64,000 bases of DNA, from NCBI GenBank assembly GCA_964016875.1, contig OZ024723.1, forward strand, positions 15,002,074 to 15,066,073. Direction: 5' to 3'. The notes under the pieces were generated by a model. That model was not told the DNA's origin. It made no database searches and saw only the letters and a list, made by a program, of their open reading frames with translations. Of this stretch, positions 33,941 through 44,452 are shown piece after piece. A program made the position numbers and the translations under genes. The stretch comes from Fallopia convolvulus (taxonomy: Eukaryota; Streptophyta; Magnoliopsida; Caryophyllales; Polygonaceae). Numbering within the stretch: position 1 is the stretch's first letter; each line of letters begins with the position of its first letter.

Positions 33941-34241
33941 TAGATATAATAAATGCAACAGAGTCTGAGAAAGATGAACTTCTTAAAGCTGCAGAGGATG
34001 CTAAGAATCAAATGAATTTGCTACAATCGGACTATAATGATCTCAGGCAATCGAACTTCTTGTTGGACTACAACTGAATTGCAACACGAAGCTAGTATCA
34101 TAAAGTTCTAAAACAACTGAATTGCAACAAAACATACTAGTCTGATAACAGGTAAAAACAAGGAAACCAAGGATGCTAAAATAACATAAACACTATTCTA
34201 AAAGAACATAAACACCCTAAAACTATAAAAAAAAATATGAT

Positions 34242-34499
34242 CTATTCAATTATAATTGGATTCGTCTCGCTGGCACCTTCATCTTCGTTCTCCACAGGCT
34301 CCCTCCTCACTAAGTGGAAATCAGGTTGAATCGGATTGTCGTTCATCTCCTCATCAAAAAATAGTTCTAGCGTCCTGAAATAACCTAAGAGCCCAAGATG
34401 CATGCCAACCTTCCTGATCCCAATTTCCTTGCTTTGCATGAGTTCGCGCATAAATAGGCGAATCACTTGCAAATCCCTCGAATGCTCCCTTGAAACCAT
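34242..34499 (-). CDS. Short hypothetical ORF between TTCATGAAGCG clusters
   Basis: 85 codons, starting MVSREHSRDLQVIRLF and ending in an acidic tail (EPVENEDEGASETNPIIIE). No recognised domain, signal or membrane segment. A TATA-like sequence lies about 80 nt upstream on the minus strand, and a palindromic cluster (34748-34905) lies further upstream, as for the MULE transposase at 39723. It could be an accessory ORF of a MULE or a chance frame. Confidence 0.3.
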   Translation of the reverse strand: MVSREHSRDLQVIRLFMRELMQSKEIGIRKVGMHLGLLGYFRTLELFFDEEMNDNPIQPDFHLVRREPVENEDEGASETNPIIIE

Positions 34500-34747
34500 G
34501 GTTTCTGATTGAACGCCTTGAGTGTGTTGATAATGAATGAAGAGTTACTTGAATGAAGATACAACTGATGCATTGAACGCATAAATAGAGAGTGAGTTGG
34601 TCATCTGGCGCCATATTTTCCCACCAAATAATATTTTCCAAAATTAATTGTGCAGATTGTGTCGAATCTCACAACTTCCATATCCTACATAAGCCGATAT
34701 GGATGGAGATATGGCAGCGTTGGCGGTTTATTCCGTTCTGGATTTAG

Positions 34748-34905
34748 GCGCTTCATGAAGCGCAACTTCACGCTTCATAAAGCGTTCCGTCTCATGGAGC
34801 GTTCCATTTTTATTGGCTCAGATTAGCCCGCACGGGGTTTTTGTTTGCATACTGCAGCGCCTCATGAAGCGCTATGCTTCATAAAGTATAGCGCTTCATG
34901 ATGCG
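34748..34905. repeat. TTCATGAAGCG palindrome cluster
   Basis: A perfect 16-bp palindrome GCGCTTCATGAAGCGC at 34748-34763, then CGCTTCATAAAGCG shortly after, CTCATGAAGCGC at about 34862-34873, and CGCTTCATGATGCG at about 34889-34903. Confidence 0.75.
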
Positions 34906-35770
34906 ACAAATTAGGGTTAATGGTTTATTGGTAGGGTTTATTGTTAATATTAGGGTTTTATCTCTACATGCAAATTAGTGTTAAGGGATAGTGTTTTCTT
35001 TCCATTTTGATCTTATTTAAATGGTAGGGTTAGTATGAGCTTTTGATCTTTCACTTCAAATTAGGCTTGCGATTATTAGTTAGGTATACATTACATTTAA
35101 TGCATAGGTTTTAGGGTTTTTTCACTTCAAGTTAGGGTTTTGTCGTTTTGATGTTAGTTAAATGGTAGGATTAAGGTCAGGATTTAGGATTTTAGTTATT
35201 TTGGTTGTATATATGATATGGTTAAGGTTACTTTGAGGTTTTTATCATTCCATGCAAATTAGGTTAGCGATTATTAGTTATGGTATTTACTTGTTAGTTA
35301 TTGGGTTTAGGGATATGTTGTATATATGTCAGGGTTAATATGTTAAATGGATGATACTTGTGATATAGGGTCTTTTTTAATGGGTTAAGGTTTAGGGTTT
35401 AGGGTTTAGGGTTTAGGGTTGATGATAAAACTAAATCATGTTGAAAATATTCCACTTCACCCAATATACTTAACAATCATCTAAACTCATTACCCTACAC
35501 CCTAAGGATGTCGGGTTAGTGTTTAGAAGTTTAGCGATTATTAGTTATGGTATGAAGTACCCTACCACTAACCCTCTCCCAAAACCCTAAACCCTCTCCC
35601 TAAACCTAATAAAGTACTTGTAAGGATGTCGGTTTAGTGTTTAGAAGGTTATTAAACACTAAAACCTAACCATAAACCTTCACCCTAACCCTAAACCCTA
35701 CCCTTACTATACCTTAACCCTATCCTAACCCTACCCTAAACCCTAAACCCTAACCATTAAACGTAACCTT
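34906..35770. repeat. Degenerate telomere-like repeats (TTTAGGG then CCCTAAA)
   Basis: At 35388-35420 about four TTTAGGG units lie in tandem, preceded by about 450 bp rich in 'TTAGGGTTT' variants. From about 35540 to 35760 the complementary form CCCTAAA and variants dominate. No gene is seen. The orientation changes from G-rich to C-rich on the same strand. Confidence 0.7.
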
Positions 35771-36180
35771 ACCATAAATTATGGTAATAACCCATATAAC
35801 ATGAAATTTTAAGAACCGGAACCTTTTTTATTTTTCCAGTTTATTTTGAGGCCGATTCGATTATATAAAAGGTTTAATATGATTACTAAGGGTTCACATA
35901 TTCAAATATATATAAAATCATATATTATATATCCAAAAAATTATTTCAATTACAATCTCTTAGGAACCGGTTATAATTTTTTTTTTCGAACCCTAAAAAT
36001 AGGTGAACCGGTAGGTTTATTATAATTCTGGACCAAACCGACTCGAAAATGCCTTAGTTGAAATCAAAATTATATCCTATATATATCGATAGCCAATGCG
36101 GAACACTTGGTCCAGGTACACGCGTTTGAAGAATTAGTCTACGGTTCGAAACGGGGGACGAGCGAAAGCCACCCTTTTTT
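35771..36180. other. AT-rich spacer
   Basis: No gene or clear repeat. The right part (about 36100-36180) contains 'GGTTCGAAACGGGGG', similar to 'GGTTCGAAACTGGGC' at about 33507, and may be the terminal region of the MULE. Confidence 0.3.
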
Positions 36181-36186
36181 CTCATG

Positions 36187-36275
36187 GATTTTTGCGCATC
36201 ATGAAGCGTGCACTCGCGCATCATGAAGCGTGAGTTTGCGCATCATGAAGCGTTCGTTTGTGCGTCATGAAGCGC
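36187..36275 (+). repeat. Four direct copies of CATCATGAAGCG at the MULE 3' end
   Basis: GCGCATCATGAAGCG occurs at about 36186-36200, 36211-36225 and 36237-36251, and GTGCGTCATGAAGCGC at about 36260-36275, spaced 25-26 bp. Direct orientation and near one-step spacing suggest a tandem binding array. Confidence 0.8.
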
Positions 36276-36504
36276 CATAATCAGCAACACTCAGCAACAG
36301 AAAATCACTCATGTAGCAGCTTCAATACTTTCAATGTTGTTATAAAAAAAATACTTTCAATGTCAATCAATGGCCTTCGAAGCTATAGCAATTCACAAAA
36401 CCTTATTGAAACTTGTTTAAATTTAGTTCAATGTAAAAATAAGTGTATACAATGCAGGCCATAATCAAAAGATTCATAACAATATGTATCCAACATTCAT
36501 AACT

Positions 36505-39500
36505 CTAACATCCTATATTTGGGCTTAAACCATTAGAAACACGAAGTTTGCGCCATGTTTCGATCCGTTGTGTAAACGAATGGTCCCACCCCTTCACACT
36601 AGGGTCATGATTCCTTGTCCAATCTATCGGAGGAGGAGGAAGCGGCGTGTCATCCTCCAACCATACCTACAAAAACAATATCTAACGATAAACAACAACA
36701 ATTACAATTCAAGTAAACATAATTAAGTCACCATTAATTATACTTACTGGTATAAAGTGGTTTCTTTGTCCCACAAGAGCTATGGCATAAATCCTTGTCG
36801 GAGGGCGCCGATTGTCCCCTGCACCCATCATAGGTAAGCATGTGCGTGATCCATTCCATGACAATATCACAAGAGCAAATTGATGTAATGTGGCAAATAT
36901 CAAACCACCAATGGGCATCTCAAGCCAATATGGTCGCATGCACTAGCTCTCCACATACGAAATACACTACAAAAGCTCATCGATAGGTGGTTTGTTCCCT
37001 ACACGCTCATATATGACTCTGTTCCGCCTCAATTCAGCAAATAGATCCTTTCGAACTCTATGGTATTGTCCCTCTCCATATCCCAATACCTCTGCAAAGG
37101 ATCTATAACCACAATGACCATCCGCCGCTACATCCCTAACTCTCACAATGTAAGGAAACATGAAAGGGTTAACATTTTCAACACCAAAGTTCACCCCCAA
37201 CCACACCACTTCTTTACTTTGAACTTGTGAATTCGTATCTACCATAATTTTCTTTTTGGCCTTTTTGGTTGAGCCCTTTGGCCTCCCATGCTTCTTTGCC
37301 GTCGACGGGGTTTCTTTATTGCTCTCTTTTTCCTTCTCTTCTCTCTCCTTCACTTCATGGTCTTTCTTCTCCTGCTCATACTCACTCATCCTATGCTCAA
37401 GCAGAGTACTACTCCTCTTGGTTGAGCCCTTTGTAGAACCCTTTGGCCTTCCCTTTCGCCATGAAACAAGATCTATCGGCTCAAGCAATGAAGAATCTTG
37501 GGGTATGACCATGTCTACAAATGACTCAGATATACCGTGCACCTGATCTTTTGAAAATTCTCCTCTCTTATACATCTCAATCATCAATTCCATTCTAACT
37601 TGGTCAATTGAGAGGGATACACTGTCTTTTATGGGCATGCGTTGTGGATCGATGCCGTCCCATACCACTTGATGCCAAAACGAGTGTATCTCACTTGGCA
37701 TTATGGGCTGCTTGTTGACGATGGCATGAGCAATCCTATGAGGAAAAGGAAGACCCATGCGCTCTCTCCACCAATAATCATCACACTCAATCTCCATCTT
37801 TCCCTTACTCATCTTTTTGTGTAGGTTGTAGAACATATTCAACAACTTCTTAATGCAGTGTGTTTACACTCTATAAAATAGACGAACAAATATCGCCCTC
37901 ACTTCCTTAGGGACACCCTCCAACTCTGTTGGTAGCTTCGTACTTGCCATCTCAAGATCTCCCCGCAAACCACCAAGTTGGGACACAATCTGATGGTGAA
38001 TCCTTCCAATCACCGTGTTAAAGCCTCCTCGAGAACTGCCAAGTATTTTTTTTAAGCACATGGTGCATGCCCTCCACCCTGTAATAAACATAATTTCACT
38101 TATTTTTCTTAATATAAAGTAATAAATCAAGGTACATATATAGGCCTAAACTTACCGATTCGTTGTTCTCGTCTGAAAGTGAAGACAATGCTCCGTCCAT
38201 GCTCTTACTATCGACTGCTTGTAAGGCCCAAGCCATGACTTCTCAACATATGGCATGAGCCCTGGCCAACGCTCTTTCACTTTTATAAACCTCTCCTCAT
38301 ATTTGACCTCAGTTGCATAAATATCCCCCAACATCTATGGGCAAATCTTTCTGCAGCCTTGAGGTCTTTTAGAATACCAAGAGCATACGCGTTAATGTTC
38401 GCCTTCACGTGCACCCAACACATGAGATGTTTTACTTCTTCCCCAAATACAACGTCCTTTGCATTCATGATGGCCTTCTCTCGATCTGTAACAATCGCAT
38501 TTGGCATTGTCCCCAATTTTGCAAACAAACGCTTCAAATATTTCAACACCCATGTATAACTCTCGGTGTCTTCCTTAGTGATAAATGCAAAACCGACGTT
38601 GAATGATTTGTAGTAATGCCATGTCGTACCTGTCCATGTATGACATGTTAATAAAATTGTGAAAACAAAACAAAATGATTCAATAACATATTCAAAGTTT
38701 AGAAAAGTGTACCTATTTGTCTTATATGTGTTGTCCATAATGACAACATATGGGAAACAATCTCAGTAGATGCAACGAGATCGGGTAGACGAAGAACAAG
38801 ATCTCAATATGATCTGAATTATCCATCCTCTTTGGAAAGAAACGATATTCGTTTCGTTGCAAAAAATGTAGTGCATATTGGGTTACCGTCATATTTCCAC
38901 GGTCCTCGATTAGAAACTTTGCCCTCAAATTTGAAACTTGTTTCGTTGATGTCACATTACCAGGATATTGCGCCCTCAATTCCTCGACTATTCTCCTTGG
39001 AGGCACATATATGTAGCTCAAATTCCTAACCAACTCCTTTTGAGCTTCTGTCATTCGTCCCATAAATGAATAACCAAGTAAACTACTTGGGAGGTCATGG
39101 TTGTGAAATCCGCACTCAACAGTTAATGCCCATTTTCCCGTTGACTTGCTTCGAACCCCAACCAACTCAAACTTACAGTTGCACTTGCTCTGAAGTGTCC
39201 GTACACTTGGTGGTCTAACAATTGGGAGTACTTCACCCTTCTTTCTAGATCTATATTTGTCATGCCTATGACGTGCAAGTCTGACCATTGTTTGGTTTGA
39301 TGTTTTTATTGTCAACATCATCATTCTTTCACGACCGACCTGCCTAGCCCAATTTAGCATGTCTTGTCTATGATCCCACACAGTATCATTCTCAAAATCA
39401 AAAGAAAAATCCTTCCTAGGTACCTACGTATATAATATCACAACTTATCTCAATACACCAAACATGTATACTATGCAATAATAATACATATTATAAATTT

Positions 39501-39723
39501 CAATAAAAAAATTCAACACAACAATCGAAATTATGTATTATTTTGAAAAAAATATTACTACTTCAACTAAATCGTAATTTACCTCTGATTCGACCATCTC
39601 GTTTTCAGACTCAACTTCCCCTTCTTCTTCAAAAGAAATTGATGACTCTGACCCTTCTTTCAAGGAGTGCGACTCATCTTCTGCTTCATACGATGAATCC
39701 GAAAATTCCGTTTCGAATGACAT
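36505..39723 (-). pseudogene. MULE transposase with FAR1, DDE, SWIM-like and OTU domains
   Basis: Exons: 39583-39723 (acidic start), 38713-39423, 38156-38629, 36748-38078 and 36505-36666. Domains in order: FAR1-type DNA-binding (NCKFELVGVRS, ECGFHNHDLPSS), MULE DDE core (IMDNTYKTNRY, then SFNVGFAF, AIVTDREKAIMNA, MCWVHVKANI), SWIM-like segment (RERMGLPFPHRIAHAI, the usual Cys lost), AT-hook-like basic repeats (GRPKGSTK three times), and an OTU-like cysteine-protease domain (AADGHCGYRSF with DxxC, and RNHFIPV with the His). Damage: an extra C near 38757, a deletion near 38605, a shift near 38330, a shift in the A8 run near 38050, and two TAG codons near 36920-36965. The transposase would cut and paste MULE DNA in the nucleus; the OTU role is unknown. 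This copy is inactive. Confidence 0.85.
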
Positions 39724-39876
39724 TTTTCAATATAGAGTTTGTTAATCAAAAAAATTAGAATTGGTGGAGAGAATAAATTTCGTTCTACGTGATTGATTAT
39801 CGTCAAACAAATTAGGTTTTTTTTCGTGTGCGACTATATAAAATATTGTGTTGTTGCAACCGTCGCACTTCTCACG

Positions 39877-39985
39877 CATCATGAAGCGCAACACTTCATG
39901 ATGCGTGCCAATCGCGGGTATCCGGGGATTTGGCGCTTTGCCGTCCTGCTTCATGAAGCGTCGCGCTTCATGAAGCAGCGTTTTC
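39877..39985. repeat. TTCATGAAGCG palindromes upstream of the MULE transposase
   Basis: CATCATGAAGCGC, then a short spacer and ACTTCATGATGCG, form an imperfect inverted repeat at 39877-39905. CTTCATGAAGCG copies follow at about 39950-39961 and 39965-39977, and CTTGTGCGCC at 39986-39995. The cluster lies 150-260 bp upstream of the proposed start at 39723. Confidence 0.75.
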
Positions 39986-40890
39986 CTTGTGCGCCAGGCA
40001 AAAAATTCCTGTGCACAAGGCGCGCCCAATTATAATAATAAATATTCATTTTTCATACAAATATTTCTTTACCAGGCTGGTCGGGCCAACTCAACAGGTG
40101 GTGACCCAACCCAGTTTTCTTCGGATCGATCGGGTTCAGATCGATGTTGATCCATTGATTTTCGGGTCGGTTTGAAATCCTTAAAACTGCCGACCTAATA
40201 TATGGGCTGAGGCCGAGGAAATGAACTCCCTGTACCATATCCATCATTCCCAAATTTTCTGTTCCTTTTAAAGCCCACAAAATCTGGCCCATCATTCACT
40301 GTGTGAAATCACACTCGTTGTGTTCTTGATGTCCGCCGGCTCTCAGCTATCATCTCCCTCCTCCTCGCTTAATCCACAGCTTCTGCTTTCCGTCGTCGAT
40401 TTCGCGTGTGGTAATGGTACCATCACCTAATTCTTCCTCTAACCCCTTTCTCTTGACTCGCCAGTCGCCTGACAAATTTACTGAGTGTGTTTCAGTTCTT
40501 GTTGCTTGCCTATCTAATTGTTACATACGTGGGACAAAGCTTAAAAAGAATCTCAAGTGGCTGAGTAGTATGCGTTTTATCTCTAGAATTGCCCTCGAAA
40601 ATTTTCTTCCCAACTATTGGAATCGTGTTTTTCCTGATACATGGTGCTTTTGTGTTCCTTACAGTAGGGTTTCATCAGCTTTGTTGCTTGATGAAAACTC
40701 GGACTTTGATAATGATATGCCAAGCTATGATCACAGTATGATACAAGACAGTAGGCGTCAAGCAAATAATATCCTGTCTGTCCCTCAAAGATTGGGTTGT
40801 ACCCTGTTGTAGCTAAAGTGTTTCATAGCTTGAACTGGAAAGTCGCCAGGAATTTGAGGTTTTCAGAAGCAGTTGAGAAGTATGGGTTTC

Positions 40891-43800
40891 TGATGAATTT
40901 CGATTGAATGATAAGAAATCCTTCTCAAATTTGGAAAAGGAACTTTCAAAGAAGGCAGAAAATGGAGCTTTTCACTCACTATTTCATTGAAAGGAAAAGT
41001 TCAATTACAAACTACGGTTGAGTTGCTATATAAAGCAAACTAACCTGACTTCTAACTGCCTTACCCTAGTTACATCTCTAATTAAAGATAAAACAAACAA
41101 AGGGCATAAAAGGAAAATCAGCTCAACATAATACCGTTCTGAATATCCTCCCCTCAAGTTGGAATATCTAGAAATGACCTTGAACACCCATTTGGAACCA
41201 ATTGCTCTTTGCCCAGGTGGCAAGCTACAAAGTTCCCAAGTGCCATTTTTGTCTAGAGCTTCCAACTCCTTTTTCATAGCTTCTTCCCATTCAGGCTTGC
41301 CTTTTGCATCTGAATATGTTGATGGTTCAAAAACTGACATGGTGTGTGCTAGAGAAGCGAAATAAGTCTGATCTGAATAAGTTGGAAGATTAGTCTCTAC
41401 AGCTGTCATGACATAATCTTGACTCCAGACAAGTGCTCTTGTGACCCTGGTTGAGCGTCTCAATCCTTGTTCTGTTGGCATAGGAACAACTGGTGAAGAC
41501 AATGTGGGTGCTGCATCTGACGGCTGTAAAACTGAATCAGACAATGTGGGTGCTGGAATGTATGGTTCAGTCTCTGTGGCAATCAGAGGTAGAGTAGGAA
41601 ACAATGAATGGTTATTGGGAGGAGAAGGTTGTGATTTGTTGTGTTGGAATGGATAAATATCTTCATTGAAGACCACATCCCTGCTATGGTATATCTCTTT
41701 AGTAGCTAAATCAAATAATCTGTATCCCTTTTGATTGCTTGGATATCCTAGCATCACACTTCTCCTTCCTCGAGGATCAAATTTATCTCTTCCTCTTTGT
41801 AAAGTAACCCCATAGCATAAGCAACCCATTGTTCTTAGGTTGTCATAGCTAGGTGCTTTGTTAAATAAAACCTCATAAGGCGTTTTCCAATTGATGCTTA
41901 CAAGTGGCATCTTGTTGATCAGATATGTTGCTGTCATTACACATTCCTCCCAGAATTCCTTTGGCAAAGCGGCATGTATTATGAGAGCTCGTGCAGTATC
42001 TAGCAGATGCCGGTGTTTCCTTTCCACTACACCGTTTTGTTGTGGCTTATACACCATAGTCCTTTGGTGTTGAATACCTAAAGAGTCCAGATAACTTCTC
42101 ATCTCTGCATTGCACAGTTCTGTGCCATTATCTGACCGTATCCTTTTAGGCAAGACTCCAAACTGAGTCCTCACCATAGCAACAAAAGCCTTAACTACTT
42201 CTACTACTTGTTGCTTGTTATGAACTAAGTAGGTCCATGTTGCTCTACTTAGATCATCAACTATGGTATAAAAATACCTTTCACCTGTCAAACTAGCAAT
42301 ATGATAAGGACCCCAGAGGTCCATGTGCAATAGATCAAAACAAGCTATAGACTTAATATCACTGGATTCAAAAGGCAAATTGTGCAACTTGGCCAATTTA
42401 CAAGTATCATAAAACTGATTAAGAACTTCTTCAGTCTTACAACCTGGCGTATGTGCCATTTTAGAAAAGGAAACATGCCCTAATCTATTATGAACACATT
42501 CTTGTTGTCTTCCACTCCTGAAGCATAACAAGTCTTGTCCAGATTGCTTGAATTATTCTCTTGTGCTTGCATCCTATAGAGACCACCCCCTGCCTTTCCT
42601 GTTGCAACAATAGCTCTACTCGAATGGTCCTGTAATGCACATTGATTCCTGTCAAACATAGCCACCATTCCCTTTTGGGCAACAATTTTACTAACAGACA
42701 GCAGATTAAACTTAAAATCAGCAACATACAGCACATCACGAATCACAAATTTGTCTGTTATCACAACATCTCCTATCTGTTCAACCTTTTTAACTAAGCC
42801 ATCAGGTAGATTAACAGATATTGGTTCATGTAGTTGTCTCACATTTATCAAGCAATCCAAATAAGGACACATATGATCAGTTGCACTTGTGTCTAATATC
42901 CATTCATATTTTCTCAAAATATGATTAGCATAATTGGCATGAAGACTACCTGCAAAATTAGTTGTTGGCATGACTGTCTTCCCCTTGTATGCTTTCATGA
43001 AATCCTGACACATTGCATAGAACAACTCAGGATCAATATTGTTGTGTCTCCCTCCTTGAGAACTTCCTGGACTATCAAGTGGAGTTTGTGGTGATCCCGT
43101 GTCTGCCTGAGCAACAACCTTAGAAGCATTTTTGTTCTTCTTCCCACGATACCAATCTGGATACCCTATTATCTCAAAGCACCCATCTCTAGTATGACCA
43201 GGCATGTTACAGTGCGTACACTTCTTCTGGTCACCATCTTTCTGTTTCTTAGAATCCTTTTTATCACCATAATTCTTCTTTGATTCACTTAAACTGGCGA
43301 CAAAAGCAACTGGTTCTGGTGTAGAGTGTGTGATCTGCCTATTTGTCTCATGTTGCAGAACAAGGTAGTACGCCCTACTTAATTTTGGTAAGGGATCAGT
43401 TGCCAAAATCTGACTCCTCACAGCATCAAAATCAGCATTAAGATTCACAAGAAATTGCATCAATCGGTCCTGATCTTCCAATTCTAGAACCCTAGTCATG
43501 ACTTGACAAGAACACTTGTCCAAACATCCACAAGTACAACTCGGCACTCCATTCAGAAACATCAGATCGTCCCTGCATCTTTTAAGCTTTGCATAATAAG
43601 ATGTAACAGAGAGATTACCTTGCACAGTCTTCATCAATTCCTGTTTCAACTGGTATACAAGTGGAGCATTGCTGTGGCTGTAGCGTTCCAGAATTTCTCC
43701 CCAAAGCGCACTCGCTGATGTAGTAACGAAGGTCTAGAAAGCTCGGAAGTCATGGAGTTGAGGAGCCAGCACGCCACCATCTGATCAACTCCCTTCCACC

Positions 43801-44452
43801 GAGCCATCTCAGTTGTGCCTTCTGTCGGTCTCTCCATGGTGCCATCAATAAATCCTACCTTCAACTTCGCTCCCAAGGCAAGCTTCACTTGGCGACTCCA
43901 AGCGATGAAGTTGGTGCCATCAAAGGGAGTTGTCGTGAGCGACATCCCAGGGTAGTCAGAATTCCATAGATTCAGCGGATCTCCCTGCTGATTTGGTTGA
44001 TTCTGAGCCATTCGAGCCAGCTGCATCATCATCTCCGTTGCTGGATCACTCTCAGGCATGATCGAAGTTGATTTTTGCAAAGATGAACGAACGGAAACCA
44101 GAAATCTTACGATTGTGGAACTCTCCTCTCTTTTGTGTGTGAACCCTAAATTATGCCTCTCAATCACGCAATTAATCGATCCTCAGCTCTGATACCATGA
44201 TGAATTTCGATTGAATGATAAGAAATCCTTCTCAAATTTGGAAAAGGAACTTTCAGAGAAGGCAAAAAATGGAGCTTTTCACTCACTATTTCATTGAAAG
44301 GAAAAGTTCAATTACAAACTACGGTTGAGTTGCTATATAAAGCAAACTAACCTGACTTCTAACTGCCTTACCCTAGTTACATCTCTGGTTAAAGATCAAA
44401 CAAACAAAGGGCATAAAAGGAAAATCAGCTCAACATAATACCGTTCTCAATA
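40891..44452 (-). mobile_element. Copia retrotransposon lacking RT/RNase H, TSD GTTTC
   Basis: LTRs are 40891-41145 and 44199-44452, flanked by GTTTC at 40886-40890 and 44453-44457. On the coding (minus) strand the primer site TGGTATCAGAGC lies directly after the 5' LTR (initiator tRNA-Met type), and the polypurine tract TTGAGGGGAGGA lies before the 3' LTR. Gag, protease and integrase are recognisable, but RT and RNase H are absent. The LTRs differ at only a few positions (for example AAAGAAGGCAGA against AGAGAAGGCAAA), so insertion was fairly recent. Confidence 0.92.
41148..44059 (-). pseudogene. Copia gag-protease-integrase, truncated before RT
   Basis: Gag starts at ATG 44059 (MPESDPATEMMMQLARMAQN), with SLTTTPFDGTNFIAWSRQVK, then a CCHC knuckle CTHCNMPGHTRDGC. 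Protease reads WILDTSATDHMC (the usual DTGA Gly is Ser). Integrase shows HNRLGHVSFSKM, then DDE residues in LLHMDLWGPY, IRSDNGTEL and QQNGVVERKHRHLL. The frame ends at AIGSKWVFKV, the first conserved block of Copia RT, then passes straight into the polypurine tract (translated as NLRGG). Frameshifts occur near 43740 and near 42490. Pol activity would have to come from another element. Confidence 0.88.

Larger units (their letters stand above)
36100..40030 (-). mobile_element. Mutator-like element (FAR1/OTU type), decayed
   Basis: A MULE transposase gene on the minus strand (36505-39723) is bracketed by TTCATGAAGCG clusters: 36187-36275 (four copies, GCGCATCATGAAGCGT and variants) and 39877-39985 (an inverted pair, then CTTCATGAAGCG twice). 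I could not find long TIRs or a TSD, so the limits are approximate. Confidence 0.65.

Noticed and set aside
35381..35770. An active telomere or chromosome end
   Set aside because: Only a few perfect TTTAGGG units, degenerate context and mixed orientation; genes and transposons lie on both sides.
39543..40035. Plus-strand open frames over the MULE 5' end
   Set aside because: They mirror the minus-strand transposase exon and the palindromic repeats.
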